DNA from: Halorubrum sp. BOL3-1
Lineage (GTDB): Archaea; Halobacteriota; Halobacteria; Halobacteriales; Haloferacaceae
Reading direction: 5' to 3'
Assembly: GCF_004114375.1 (NCBI RefSeq)
Contig: NZ_CP034692.1
Location: 744,001-808,000 of the forward strand
Length of the DNA: 64,000 bases
Numbering within the stretch: the stretch's first letter is position 1; the number at the start of each line of letters is the position of its first letter. The position numbers and the translations under genes are program-made. Shown in pieces: positions 51,314-60,148 of the stretch. The notes beneath the pieces are model-generated. The model ran no database searches, was not told where the DNA came from, and saw only the letters and a program-made list of their open reading frames with translations.

Positions 51314-52369
51314 ATGACGGTACTCGACGTCAACGACTTGGAAGTGTACTACGAGACGGACGGCGCGCCGGCACAGGCAGTCGACGGCGTCTCCTTCTCG
51401 ATCGAGGAGGGCGAAAACATCGGGATCGTCGGCGAGTCCGGCTGTGGGAAGACCACACTGGCGAAGGCGATAATCGGTATCCTCCCCGACGAGGGGTACG
51501 TCAACGCCGGCTCGATCGAGTTCGACGGTGTCGACCTCACCGAGGTGTCCGAAGCCGAGCGACGCCGGTACAAGTGGGACGAAATTTCGATGATCGCCCA
51601 GTCGGCGATGAACTCCCTCGACCCGGTGTACACGATCCGCGAACAGATCGTCGAGGCGATCGAGACCCATCGGCCGGGCACCGGCCGCACCGAGTCGGAG
51701 GAGATCGTCTCGGAGATGTTCGATCTGGTGGGGCTCGACCCCAAGCGCGCGGACGACTACCCGCACCAGTTCTCCGGCGGGATGCGTCAGCGGGCGATGA
51801 TCGCGATGGCGCTCGCGCTCGAACCGTCGCTCGTGCTCGCCGACGAGCCGACGACGGCGCTCGACGTGATCATGCAAGACCAGATCCTGAAACGGATCGG
51901 AGAGATCCAGTCGGAGATCAACTCCTCGATGATGGTTATCACCCACGACGTGAGCGTCGTCGCCGAGACGTGCGACCGGGTGATCGTGATGTACGCGGGA
52001 CAGATCGCCGAGGAGGGGCCCGTCGAGGAGATCTTCGGGCAGCCGTACCACCCGTACACGATCGGCCTCAAGCGTGCCTTCCCGAACATCCGTCGGTCGG
52101 ACCAAGACCTCCTGTCGATCGCCGGGTACCCGCCGGAGCTGACCGACCCGCCGGACGGCTGCCGGTTCGCCGAACGATGTCCGATGGCGACGGACCGCTG
52201 TCGGAACGAGGTGCCGACCGCACACCACGTGGGCGACGAGCTCCGGACGTACTGCCACTACGCGGACGAGATCGACGCGGGGTTCCGTAGCCGGGCGGAC
52301 GACCCGGAAACTTGGGCCGACACGGAGGCCGCGCGGAGTGCCCGGTCGGCCGCGGAGGGTGATGACTGA
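51314..52369 (+). CDS. dppD: Peptide ABC transporter ATPase DppD type
   Basis: 351 residues. Walker A GESGCGKTTLAKAI, Q-loop SMIAQSAMNSLDP, signature FSGGMRQRAMIAMAL, Walker B LVLADEPTTALD and H-loop VITHDVSVV are all present. The C-terminal oligopeptide-transporter extension has a Cys cluster (CRFAERCPMATDRC ... YCHYADE) that in DppD/OppD relatives binds an iron-sulfur cluster. It pairs with DppF. Confidence 0.93.
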   Translation: MTVLDVNDLEVYYETDGAPAQAVDGVSFSIEEGENIGIVGESGCGKTTLAKAIIGILPDEGYVNAGSIEFDGVDLTEVSEAERRRYKWDEISMIAQSAMNSLDPVYTIREQIVEAIETHRPGTGRTESEEIVSEMFDLVGLDPKRADDYPHQFSGGMRQRAMIAMALALEPSLVLADEPTTALDVIMQDQILKRIGEIQSEINSSMMVITHDVSVVAETCDRVIVMYAGQIAEEGPVEEIFGQPYHPYTIGLKRAFPNIRRSDQDLLSIAGYPPELTDPPDGCRFAERCPMATDRCRNEVPTAHHVGDELRTYCHYADEIDAGFRSRADDPETWADTEAARSARSAAEGDD

Positions 52370-53455
52370 ATGAGCGGAACAGTCGGTGGCGACGAGCCGC
52401 TGTTGTACGTCGACGAATTAAAAAAGCATTTCAAGGTCGACGAGGGCCTCGTGTCCAGCCTGTTGCGAGCCGCGACGGGCGGGGAGGCCGACTACGTCCA
52501 CGCGGTCGACGGCGTGAGCCTCGAACTCGAACGCGGCGAGACGCTCGGGCTCGCCGGGGAGTCCGGCTGCGGGAAGACGACGACCGGCATGTCGCTCGTA
52601 CGGCTCCACGAACCGACCGACGGCTCCATCTCGTTCCGGGGGATGGACCTCTCCGAAGCGACCGATGAGGAGCTGCGGACGTTCAGACAGAACGCCCAAA
52701 TGATCTTTCAGGACCCGTTCGAGTCGCTGAACCCGCGGATGACCGTGTACGACACGGTGGCGGAACCGCTCCGCATACACAATGTCCGGAACGAGACGGC
52801 CCGCGTCCGCCGAGCGCTCGAGTTTGCCGAGCTCCTCCCGCCGGAGCAGTACTACGACCAGTACCCTCACGAACTGTCCGGCGGACAGCGTCAGCGGGTC
52901 GCCATCGCCCGGGCGCTGGCGTTGGATCCCGACTTCATCGTCGCCGACGAGCCGGTCAGCATGCTCGACGTCTCGCTCCGGGCGGGCGTGCTGTCGCTGA
53001 TGGAGCGGATGACCGAGGAGTTCGACCTCTCGGTCGTGTACATCAGCCACGACCTCTCGCTGCTCCGACACATGTGCGATCGACTCGCGATCATGTACAT
53101 GGGCGAGGTCGTCGAGAAGGGGAAGACGGACGACATCATCGAGAATCCCCAACATCCGTACACGCAGTCGCTGATCAACGCGGTGCCGGTCCCCGACCCA
53201 GATGTCGGACGCGACCGCGTCGAACTCCCCGGCGAGGTCGGCGACGCCATCGACGTCCCCTCGGGGTGTCGGTTCCACGGTCGGTGTCCTGACTACATCG
53301 GCGAGGTCTGCGAGACGGAGGAGCCGACCCTCGAACGGAAGGCCAACCTCCCCGGCGACCGTGAAGTCGCCTGTCACCTCTACGAGCCCGTCGACGGGAA
53401 CGCGGAGTCGACGTCGACGGACGACGGGTCCGAGGCCGCGGCGACCGACGACTGA
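52370..53455 (+). CDS. dppF: Peptide ABC transporter ATPase DppF type
   Basis: 361 residues starting MSGTVGGDEPLLYVDELKKHFKVDEGLVSSLL. Walker A GESGCGKTTTGMSL, Q-loop MIFQDPFESLNPRMTV, signature LSGGQRQRVAIARAL, Walker B FIVADEPVSMLD and H-loop YISHDLSLL are all intact. The C-terminus carries CRFHGRCPDYIGEVC ... ACHLYEPV, again a likely iron-sulfur site. Last gene of the transport operon; 29 bases separate its end from the converging TldD-like gene. Confidence 0.93.
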   Translation: MSGTVGGDEPLLYVDELKKHFKVDEGLVSSLLRAATGGEADYVHAVDGVSLELERGETLGLAGESGCGKTTTGMSLVRLHEPTDGSISFRGMDLSEATDEELRTFRQNAQMIFQDPFESLNPRMTVYDTVAEPLRIHNVRNETARVRRALEFAELLPPEQYYDQYPHELSGGQRQRVAIARALALDPDFIVADEPVSMLDVSLRAGVLSLMERMTEEFDLSVVYISHDLSLLRHMCDRLAIMYMGEVVEKGKTDDIIENPQHPYTQSLINAVPVPDPDVGRDRVELPGEVGDAIDVPSGCRFHGRCPDYIGEVCETEEPTLERKANLPGDREVACHLYEPVDGNAESTSTDDGSEAAATDD

Positions 53456-53484
53456 CCGGCCGCGTTCCGGTCAGCCCCCCGTCC

Positions 53485-54939
53485 TCACTCTCGTCCCCGC
53501 AGCGGCGCCTCCAACCGTATCGCCGGCGCGGTGACGGCGTACGGGATCCGCGACTTGTGTTTCGACGCGACGCCGGTGACTTCGCGAGGTGCCCGTCCGA
53601 TCCCGTCGATCGTCGCCATCGTCTCCGGCGTCCACGAAAGGGTCGGCTCGACGGCCGCGCCGAGCGTCCCGTCCTCGACGCGGAACCCCTCGGCGACGGG
53701 AAGCGCCACTCTGGCCGGCTCCGCCGAGTCGGGAATACGGTCCGCGACATCGTGTGCGTACGGAGTGCTCGGAGGCATCGTTCCGTCGCGTTGGGTCCGC
53801 TCGAACTGGTCGCGGTAGTACGCCGGCCCGAAACGGCGGACGTACAGGTCCGCGTCGGCCAGCAGTTCGTCCACGGTCGCCTCGCCCGGCCGAACCCGCA
53901 GGTGTCGGTGGTGAATCCGCGGCGCCTGTTCGAACCCGATCGCCGGGACGACGTGTCCCGCCGGAGACCGCTCCGCCTCGGCGGCCATCGCGGTGTCGTA
54001 CAGGAACGACTCGACGCGGCCCCGGTCGACGAGTCGGACCGGCGTCGTCGGTCGTCCCTCCGCGTCGTAAGGAAGCGACCCCCACGATCCCGGTTCGACG
54101 GCATCGTCGACCGTCAGTGGGGCGTCGGTCAGCCGGTCTCCGGGTTCCAACGGTGAGAACCTGAACGCAGCGATGTCGGCCGCGAGGTACCCGGCGAGTT
54201 CGTGGACCAGCTGTCCGGCCGCCTCGGGCCCGAGCACCACGACGGCGTCTCCGGTCGGGGAGCCCCCGTCGGGCGCGTCCGCCAGTTCGAGCGCGTCCCG
54301 GTCTAGTGCGTCGACGGCCTCGGGGAGCCCGTCGAGAAGCTGAGCCCCACGGGTCGTCCCGACGTGTCGTCGCACCTTCGACTCACCCGGCGGAACGAGC
54401 GTCACGTCCGCGTCGGCCCGGTCGACCACCGTCCGGACGACGCTTCCGGCGGTCGTCGCCAGCGACACCTCGGACCGCTCGTCGGAGTAGTGGAGACGGA
54501 GGCGTTCCGGCGTCGTCTCGGTGTCCGCCGCGGCGGCACGGACGATCGCTCGTTTCTCGTCGAGATCCCGTTCGGTGACGGACTCGGCGGCCCACCCCTC
54601 GTGGACAGCTCGGTGCGTCGACTCGGTGTCGACGTGGGCCGGAGTAGACTGTGCGAGCCCTTCGCTTCCGGCCACCGTCCGGTCGACGATGTCCGCCAAT
54701 CCCTCCTCGGAGAGGTCGGTCGTGAACCGGTACGCGGCCGCGCCGTCGGCGAACGTCCGACACCAGACGCCGGTCGTCGTGAACTCCGAAGCGTTCCGGA
54801 CGCCCTCTTCGGTGACGACGACCTCGCTCGCGTCTCGATACACTCCCCCGACCTCGCCGAACGCGATCCGGTCGTCACCGTCGAGGAGCGAGACGAGTTC
54901 GTCCACCGCGTCGGCCACCGCCTCCCTGTCGGTCATCAC
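53485..54939 (-). CDS. TldD/PmbA-family protein with altered metal motif
   Basis: 484 residues. The overall plan is TldD-like: MTDREAVADAVDELVSLL start, long N-terminal sheet domain, the zinc-site helix, then the C-terminal domain (PVRLVDRGRVESFLYDTAMAAEAERSP, HHRHLRVRPGEATVDELLADAD). TldD has H-E-x-x-x-H in the zinc helix; here the site reads H246-E-L-A-G-Y251, so the second His is Tyr. TldD/TldE pairs are proteases that mature or clear peptides. No TldE partner is in the window, and it sits between a peptide importer and a peptidase. Whether it is active is uncertain. Confidence 0.8.
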   Translation of the reverse strand: MMTDREAVADAVDELVSLLDGDDRIAFGEVGGVYRDASEVVVTEEGVRNASEFTTTGVWCRTFADGAAAYRFTTDLSEEGLADIVDRTVAGSEGLAQSTPAHVDTESTHRAVHEGWAAESVTERDLDEKRAIVRAAAADTETTPERLRLHYSDERSEVSLATTAGSVVRTVVDRADADVTLVPPGESKVRRHVGTTRGAQLLDGLPEAVDALDRDALELADAPDGGSPTGDAVVVLGPEAAGQLVHELAGYLAADIAAFRFSPLEPGDRLTDAPLTVDDAVEPGSWGSLPYDAEGRPTTPVRLVDRGRVESFLYDTAMAAEAERSPAGHVVPAIGFEQAPRIHHRHLRVRPGEATVDELLADADLYVRRFGPAYYRDQFERTQRDGTMPPSTPYAHDVADRIPDSAEPARVALPVAEGFRVEDGTLGAAVEPTLSWTPETMATIDGIGRAPREVTGVASKHKSRIPYAVTAPAIRLEAPLRGRE

Positions 54940-55042
54940 TGTTCTTGAATTCCTCTTGCGACTTGAATCCCGATGGGGACGCTGGCCGCGAGGCGTCCGG
55001 TTCGTCCGGCCGGCGTCGCCCCGGTCGTGAGTAACCTTTTGT

Positions 55043-55066
55043 CTCTGTCCCCGGTGACAGAGTCAC
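55043..55066 (+). promoter_or_regulatory. Overlapping palindromes just before the second AbgA-like gene
   Basis: CTCTGTC-CCCGGT-GACAGAG (55043-55062) is a 7-bp stem, and GTGAC-AGA-GTCAC (55054-55066) overlaps it and ends at the ATG at 55067. On a leaderless or short-leader transcript this would overlie the start region. It may be an operator for both divergent genes. Confidence 0.4.
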
Positions 55067-56335
55067 ATGGACCCGTTGACGACGTTCGACGGCCGATCGC
55101 TCGGAGACGTTCGCCGTGACCTCCACAAGTACGCCGAGGCAGGCTGGAAGGAGTTCCGTACGTCGGCGTTGCTCGCGGCTGAGCTGGACGACCTCGGCTA
55201 CGAGGTTTCTCTCGGCAAGGCGACCGTCGACCCGGACGAACGGATGGGCGTCCCGCCGGCTGACGAACTCGCCGCGGCCAAGGCCCGGGCCCGGGAGGAA
55301 GGAGCGCCGGAGGCGTACCTCGACGAGATGGGAGACGTGACCGGCGTCGTCGCGACGCGGGAGTTCGGCGACGGTCCGGTCGTCGGACTCCGGACCGACA
55401 TCGACGCGCTGGAGCGGCAGGAAGCGACAGACGACGGACACCGTCCGGCCGCGGAGGGCTTCGCGAGCGTTCACCCGGGAGAGATGCACGCCTGCGGTCA
55501 CGACGCTCACGCCACAATCGGACTCGGCGTGGCGCGCGCGTTCGCGGACGGTGGGTTCGACGGGACGCTGAAACTGTTCTTCCAGCCGGCCGAGGAGGGC
55601 GGACGCGGCGGGAAGCCGATGGCCGCGTCCGGTCACCTCGACGACGCCGATCACCTGTTCGCGGTACACGTCGGACTCGACGAACCCACGGGGACGATCG
55701 TCTCCAGTTACGACGCCCCGCTGTCGAACGCCAAGCTCGACGTCACGTTCATCGGCGAGCCGTCACACGCCGGCGGCGAACCGCACGCCGGTCAGAACGC
55801 ACTTCAGGCGGCGACCGCAGCGATCGAGAACCTCTACGGCATCGCGAGACACGGGGACGGTGCGACCCGGATCAACGTCGGCCAGGTGAGCGCGGACAAC
55901 GCGCAGAACGTCATCTGTGAGGAGGCGACGATGCGGGTCGAGGTCCGCGGCGAGACCCACGACCTCAACGAGTACATGCTCGGTCGGGTTCGCGACGTCG
56001 TCGACGGCGCGGCGACGATGCACGACGTGGAGTACGAGACGGGCCTCTACGGAAAGACCACGACGTTCCGTAACGACGAGCCGATGGTCGAGACCGTGGA
56101 GGCGGCCGCGGCCGCGACCGACGGAGTCGACGAAATCGCCTCAAAGGAGTTCGGCGGAAGCGAGGATGCCTCCTATCTCGTCCGTCGCGTCCAGGAGCGC
56201 GGTGGGACCGCGGTGTACCTCGGGGTCGGCGCGAGCAACCCGTCGGGACACCACACCGCCCACTTCGACGTCGACGAGGCGGCGATCGACCTCGGGGTGG
56301 ACGTGATCGTCGAGGCGATCGCGCGGTCGGCGTGA
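55067..56335 (+). CDS. AbgA-like M20 family amidohydrolase
   Basis: 422 residues. KYAEAGWKEFRTSALLAAELDDLGYEVSLGKATVDPDERMGVPP, read in parts, follows the start of p-aminobenzoyl-glutamate hydrolase subunit A closely, including its insertion (DELAAAKARAREEGAPEAYLDEMG). Metal ligands are in MHACGHDAHATIG, FFQPAEEGGRGG, AVHVGLDEPTG and SNPSGHHTAHFD. It is about half identical by eye to the 39.6-kb paralogue. It is next to a peptide importer and a TldD-like protein, so it may release amino acids from imported conjugates. No AbgB partner is seen. Confidence 0.87.
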   Translation: MDPLTTFDGRSLGDVRRDLHKYAEAGWKEFRTSALLAAELDDLGYEVSLGKATVDPDERMGVPPADELAAAKARAREEGAPEAYLDEMGDVTGVVATREFGDGPVVGLRTDIDALERQEATDDGHRPAAEGFASVHPGEMHACGHDAHATIGLGVARAFADGGFDGTLKLFFQPAEEGGRGGKPMAASGHLDDADHLFAVHVGLDEPTGTIVSSYDAPLSNAKLDVTFIGEPSHAGGEPHAGQNALQAATAAIENLYGIARHGDGATRINVGQVSADNAQNVICEEATMRVEVRGETHDLNEYMLGRVRDVVDGAATMHDVEYETGLYGKTTTFRNDEPMVETVEAAAAATDGVDEIASKEFGGSEDASYLVRRVQERGGTAVYLGVGASNPSGHHTAHFDVDEAAIDLGVDVIVEAIARSA

Positions 56336-56422
56336 CCCGGCTCGGTGGCGTCACGTCCGGCCCGCGACCGCCCGCTCGAACCGACTCCCGGCACGCCGAG
56401 GACGACCGACCGCGCCGGACGC

Positions 56423-57571
56423 CTACACCTCCGAGGGGACGTCGGTGTCGCCGGCGATGATGTCGTCGCGGGCGGTCGCGACCTCGTCGCGGATCTCCTG
56501 AGGGATCTCCGAGCCGAGCTGGTCGCCGTAGGCGAGCGCAACGCCGTCGCTTTCGAGCCCGAGCGCGACGTTCGACCCGCCGGGGAAATCGTCGTTGGTC
56601 GTGGCCTCGATCGCATTGAACACGGCGGTGTCGACCCGCTTGACCATGCTCGCGAGGATGACGTCGGCGTAGTCGGTCCGCGTGACGGACTGGTCGCGGT
56701 CGACGCCGATCGCGAACCGCTCCTGCTCCTGTGCGGCCTGAAAGACGCCGGTACCGGTGTTGCCCGCGGCGTGGTAGACGATGTCAGCACCGCTGTTGTA
56801 CATCGCGTTCGCCGCCTCCCGGCCCGCCGCCGGGTCGTTGAAGCTCCCGGTGTAGTTGACGCTGACATCGACGTCGTCGTTACCCGCGGAGACGCCCACC
56901 TCGAAGCCGGCCTGGAACTTTTTGATCAGGTCGGACTCGACGCCGCCGACGAACCCGAGGTTCGTCGAGTCGCCCGCGGTCGAGCCCGCGCCGGCCGAGA
57001 AGTCGCGGGTCGTGAGCAGGCTCGCCATCAGCCCGGCGAGGTACGAGCCCTGGTGTTCCCGGAAGACGTAGCTCGCGACGTTGTCGGCGTCGACGGCCGA
57101 ATCGACGATCATGAAGTCCTGGTCGGGGTACGACTCGGCCGTGTCCGACAGCGAGTCGGCCTGAAGGAAGCCGATACACGAGACCAGGTCGTAGTTCGGG
57201 TCGCTCGACTCCGCGAACTGCTGTTGGAAGGTGCTGAACTGCGACACCTCGTCGGGCTGGGCCTCCTGAAACGCGATCCCAAGTTCCTCCTCCGCCTGTT
57301 GGACGCCCTGCTGCGCCTGATCGTTGAACGAGCCGTCGCCGAGACCGCCCGTCGCGTACACCATCCCGATGTTCGCCGCGGGCTCGTCGCCGCCGTCGTC
57401 CCCGTCCGATCCGTCGGAGCCGTCGTCCCCGTCAGACCCGTCCGAACCGTCCGAACCGTCGCTGCCGTCGGAGCCGTCGCCACCGGGACCCCCGCTACAC
57501 CCGGCGAGGCCGACGAGGCCCGCTGCGCTTGCCGCCTTGATGAACCGCCGCCGCTCGAAGTCAGATGTCAT
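56423..57571 (-). CDS. BMP-family substrate-binding lipoprotein (nucleoside-like ABC importer)
   Basis: 382 residues from MTSDFERRRFIKAASAAG (ATG at 57571). The Tat motif RRRFIK and lipobox LAGC give a lipid-anchored protein, followed by a ~35-residue Gly/Ser/Asp repeat linker. The BMP fold follows: NIGMVYATGGLGDGSFNDQA (about 70-90), YDLVSCIGF, QDFMIVDSAVDADNVASYVFREHQGSYLAG, and IGVDRDQ. PnrA/BmpA relatives bind purine nucleosides. Its ATPase and permeases are at 43-47 kb on the same strand, about 9.4 kb away. Confidence 0.92.
   Translation of the reverse strand: MTSDFERRRFIKAASAAGLVGLAGCSGGPGGDGSDGSDGSDGSDGSDGDDGSDGSDGDDGGDEPAANIGMVYATGGLGDGSFNDQAQQGVQQAEEELGIAFQEAQPDEVSQFSTFQQQFAESSDPNYDLVSCIGFLQADSLSDTAESYPDQDFMIVDSAVDADNVASYVFREHQGSYLAGLMASLLTTRDFSAGAGSTAGDSTNLGFVGGVESDLIKKFQAGFEVGVSAGNDDVDVSVNYTGSFNDPAAGREAANAMYNSGADIVYHAAGNTGTGVFQAAQEQERFAIGVDRDQSVTRTDYADVILASMVKRVDTAVFNAIEATTNDDFPGGSNVALGLESDGVALAYGDQLGSEIPQEIRDEVATARDDIIAGDTDVPSEV
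57395..57490. repeat. Gly-Ser-Asp linker repeat in the BMP gene
   Basis: Repeated 9-base units coding GSD/GDD triplets (on the minus strand GACGGTTCG-like units). The peptide-transport binding protein at 47.7 kb has a shorter run of the same kind. Such runs vary in length between strains by slippage. Confidence 0.7.
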
Positions 57572-57598
57572 CTCGTGCGTATCCCCGTCGGAACGGGG

Positions 57599-57606
57599 CA
57601 TAAATT
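57599..57606 (-). promoter_or_regulatory. TATA box of the BMP gene
   Basis: AATTTATG on the minus strand lies 28-35 bases before the ATG at 57571. The BMP gene therefore has its own promoter rather than depending on a distant operon. Confidence 0.55.
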
Positions 57607-57757
57607 CACCGTTCCCCGCCCACCGAGGTGACACGTTCGTGAAAAGAACCGGCGGAATTACGCCAGAAGTAGCGGGATATCCGAGCTCTCCGATCCACGA
57701 ATCCGGATTTCACACGGTCGTTAACGGTTCGACGCCTTCCGGAGTCCGGGGGGCGTC

Positions 57758-59266
57758 TTACGCCGCCGCGACCGCGTCCTCGACCACGTCCTCAACGTCG
57801 GCAACCAGTTCGTCGACCGCGTCGCTCTCGGCGTACACCCGGACGTACGGCTCCGTGCCGGAGGGGCGCACCAGCGTCCACGAGGCGTCGTCGAACTCCA
57901 GCCGGACGCCGTGGTCGGTGTCGACCGCGGCGTCGGGGAACGCGTCCGGCAGCGCCGTCTCCAGCCGGTCCATCACCGACTCCTTCGCGTCGTCGGGACA
58001 GGAGACGCTCACCTTACGGTACGGGCGCTCGGTCACCGGCTCGCGGAGCGCGTCGAGTCCCACGTCGGCGACGAGGCGAGAGATCACCGCCGCGGAGGTC
58101 ACGCCGTCGATCCACCCGCCGAAGGCGACGTGGACGTGCTTCCACGGTTCGGCCGCGAAGACGACGCGGGTGTCGTCGCCGCCCGCGCCGTCGGCGGTCG
58201 CGGCCGCCTCCCGGACCGCGGCGATCCCCTCGTGGAGCGCGCCGAGTCGCACGCGCTCGACGCGGCCGCCGGCGTCGTGGACGCGCTCGTCGATCCGCCC
58301 GGAGGCGTTCGGCGTCGTCACGACGACCGGGTCCGCCGCGTCGCTCTCGCGGGTGTACCGCTCCGCGAGGACTGCGAGGACCGTGTCCTCGTGGACCACC
58401 TCGCCGTCGGCGTCGACGATCACGACCCGGTCCGCGTCGCCGTCGTGGCCGATCCCGAAGGCGAACCCCACGGTCTCGCCGGCCTCCGCGTCGGCTTCGC
58501 CGTCCTCCCCGTCGCTCCCGCCCTCGCCGTCGGTCGGTCGGCCCGGCTCCGCGACGCCCTCGTTGGCGTCGGCGACGAACGCGCGCAGGTCGGAGAGCGT
58601 CTCCGGCGTCGGCTTGCTCCCGCGGCCCGGGAAGTGGCCGTCGACGTTGCCGTTGAGCGTAACCACGTCGGCGCCCAGCTCGCGGAGGACGGTCGGGGTC
58701 GCCGGCGCGCTCATGCCGTTGCCGCAGTCGACCGCGACGCGCAGGCCGTCGAGGGGGGCGCCGAACCGCTCGGCGTACTCGCGGACGGCGGCGAGGTACC
58801 CGCCGAGCGGGTCGATCCGAGTCGACTCGGTCCACTCGTCCCACGGCGCGACCGGCTCCTCGTCGGCGACGCGGGACTCGACGGCGCGCTCCGACTCGCG
58901 GTCGAACTCGGTGCCGTCGCGGAACAGCTTGATCCCGTTGTCGGTCGGCGGGTTGTGCGAGGCGGTGAGCATCACGCCGTAGCGTCCCCGCGCGGCGTGC
59001 GCGAGCGCCGGCGTCGGCAGTCGCCCGGCGCGCTCGACGTCGACGCCGCCCGCGGCCAGCCCCGCTTCGGTGGCGGCCGCGATCGCCGGCCCGGTCACCC
59101 GCCCGTCGCGGGCGAGCACGACCGTCGGATCGGTCCCCTCCTCGCCGTCGGCTCCCTCTCGCGATCGTATCTCGGCGCCCACGGCCCGCCCGACTGCGAG
59201 CGCGAGCGCCGGCGTGACGCGGTCCTCGACACCGCCGCGTATCCCGGCGGTTCCGAACAGGTCCAT
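57758..59266 (-). CDS. Phosphohexomutase (phosphoglucomutase/phosphomannomutase/GlmM type)
   Basis: 502 residues from MDLFGTAGIRGGVEDRV (ATG at 59266; an ATG three codons earlier is also possible). The four-domain alpha-D-phosphohexomutase plan is seen: FGTAGIRG; the phospho-Ser loop MLTASHNPPTDNGIKLF; the metal loop FGIGHDGDADRVVIVD; and the phosphate-binding C-terminal loop LVRPSGTEPYVRVYAE. It interconverts hexose or hexosamine 1- and 6-phosphates; the sugar loop does not settle which. An acidic insert (about 248-270, DGEGGSDGEDGEADAEAG) precedes the metal loop. Confidence 0.9.
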   Translation of the reverse strand: MDLFGTAGIRGGVEDRVTPALALAVGRAVGAEIRSREGADGEEGTDPTVVLARDGRVTGPAIAAATEAGLAAGGVDVERAGRLPTPALAHAARGRYGVMLTASHNPPTDNGIKLFRDGTEFDRESERAVESRVADEEPVAPWDEWTESTRIDPLGGYLAAVREYAERFGAPLDGLRVAVDCGNGMSAPATPTVLRELGADVVTLNGNVDGHFPGRGSKPTPETLSDLRAFVADANEGVAEPGRPTDGEGGSDGEDGEADAEAGETVGFAFGIGHDGDADRVVIVDADGEVVHEDTVLAVLAERYTRESDAADPVVVTTPNASGRIDERVHDAGGRVERVRLGALHEGIAAVREAAATADGAGGDDTRVVFAAEPWKHVHVAFGGWIDGVTSAAVISRLVADVGLDALREPVTERPYRKVSVSCPDDAKESVMDRLETALPDAFPDAAVDTDHGVRLEFDDASWTLVRPSGTEPYVRVYAESDAVDELVADVEDVVEDAVAAA

Positions 59267-59318
59267 GTCGGCCACCTCGGCGCCCGGGAGTTAGTAGGCG
59301 TCGGTTACGGGCGGGGCG

Positions 59319-59325
59319 TTTAAGC
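59319..59325 (+). promoter_or_regulatory. TATA box of the acylphosphatase gene
   Basis: TTTAAGC lies 25-31 bases before the ATG at 59350; leaderless spacing. Confidence 0.5.
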
Positions 59326-59349
59326 GGAGGGCGGTCCCAGAGTCGGGCG

Positions 59350-59628
59350 ATGACCGACCGCGTTCGCGCACACGTGTTCGTCTCGGGTCGCGTTCAGGGC
59401 GTCTACTACCGAGCGACGACCCGGGACACGGCCCGCGAGAGGGGCGTCGACGGCTGGGTGCGGAACCTCGACGACGGTCGCGTCGAGGCCGTCTTCGAGG
59501 GGCCGGAAGGGGCCGTCCGCGACGCGGTGGAGTGGTGCGAGACCGGAAGTCGGGCCGCAGAGGTCGACGACGTCGACGCCGAATACGGCGAGCCGGAGGG
59601 CGAAGACGGGTTCGAGGTCAGGCGCTGA
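59350..59628 (+). CDS. acyP: Acylphosphatase
   Basis: 92 residues, the family length. RAHVFVSGRVQGVYYRATTRDTARERGVDGWVRNLDDG, read in parts, contains the catalytic Arg in GRVQGVYYR (about residue 20) and the Asn in GWVRNLDDGRVEAVFEG (about 38). It hydrolyses acyl-phosphates such as carbamoyl or 1,3-bisphosphoglycerate. It is divergent from the phosphohexomutase. Confidence 0.94.
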   Translation: MTDRVRAHVFVSGRVQGVYYRATTRDTARERGVDGWVRNLDDGRVEAVFEGPEGAVRDAVEWCETGSRAAEVDDVDAEYGEPEGEDGFEVRR

Positions 59629-59662
59629 GTGCGGGAGAGCGACGGCGGTCCCAGCGACCGAT

Positions 59663-60148
59663 TCAGTCGTCGTCCGCGGCGGACGGACTCGCGGCGTCCC
59701 CGGCGCTCGGAACCTCTCGCACGCCGAGTTCCTCTAACGTGCGCAACACCACGACCGCCTCGACGACGTCGCGCTCCTCGTTGTATGGGTCGTCGACCGC
59801 GTCGAGCGTCGCCTCGGCCTCGCGCGCCAGCCGCGCCTCCAACTCGGTCTGGTCCGTCTCCGCCTTCGTCGCCGACAGCAGCGCCTCGTGGTCCTCGCGG
59901 AGATCCAGGGAGACGTGCGCCGCGTTACACCGCGAGAGCGGATGGGCGTCCATGTCGATCGCGAGGTCGCTCACGAGGCCCCAGTCGTCGGCACAGAAGC
60001 GGAGCGTCACCGTCCCGACCACGTCTCGCCACGCGATCGGCCCGCCGTTCTCTATCAGGTCGAGCGCCCGCGGCGGCACCGCGATCCGGGTGTGGGTGTC
60101 GTCGCGCCCGCACAGACAGCAGGGAGTGTTCTTCAGTCCGGCGTACAC
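59663..60148 (-). CDS. Uncharacterised protein with an N-terminal Cys knuckle
   Basis: 161 residues from a GTG at 60148 (VYAGLKNTPCCLCGRDDTHTRIAVPPRALDLI). A C-C-x-x-C group at residues 10-13 and later Cys (LRFCADDWGL, SRCNAAHVS) could bind zinc. The rest is acidic, predicted helical, and has no membrane segment. I do not recognise the family. Codon use is chromosomal. Repeat copy A lies just upstream of its start, so its promoter must be in the ~90 bases between. Confidence 0.6.
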   Translation of the reverse strand: MYAGLKNTPCCLCGRDDTHTRIAVPPRALDLIENGGPIAWRDVVGTVTLRFCADDWGLVSDLAIDMDAHPLSRCNAAHVSLDLREDHEALLSATKAETDQTELEARLAREAEATLDAVDDPYNEERDVVEAVVVLRTLEELGVREVPSAGDAASPSAADDD

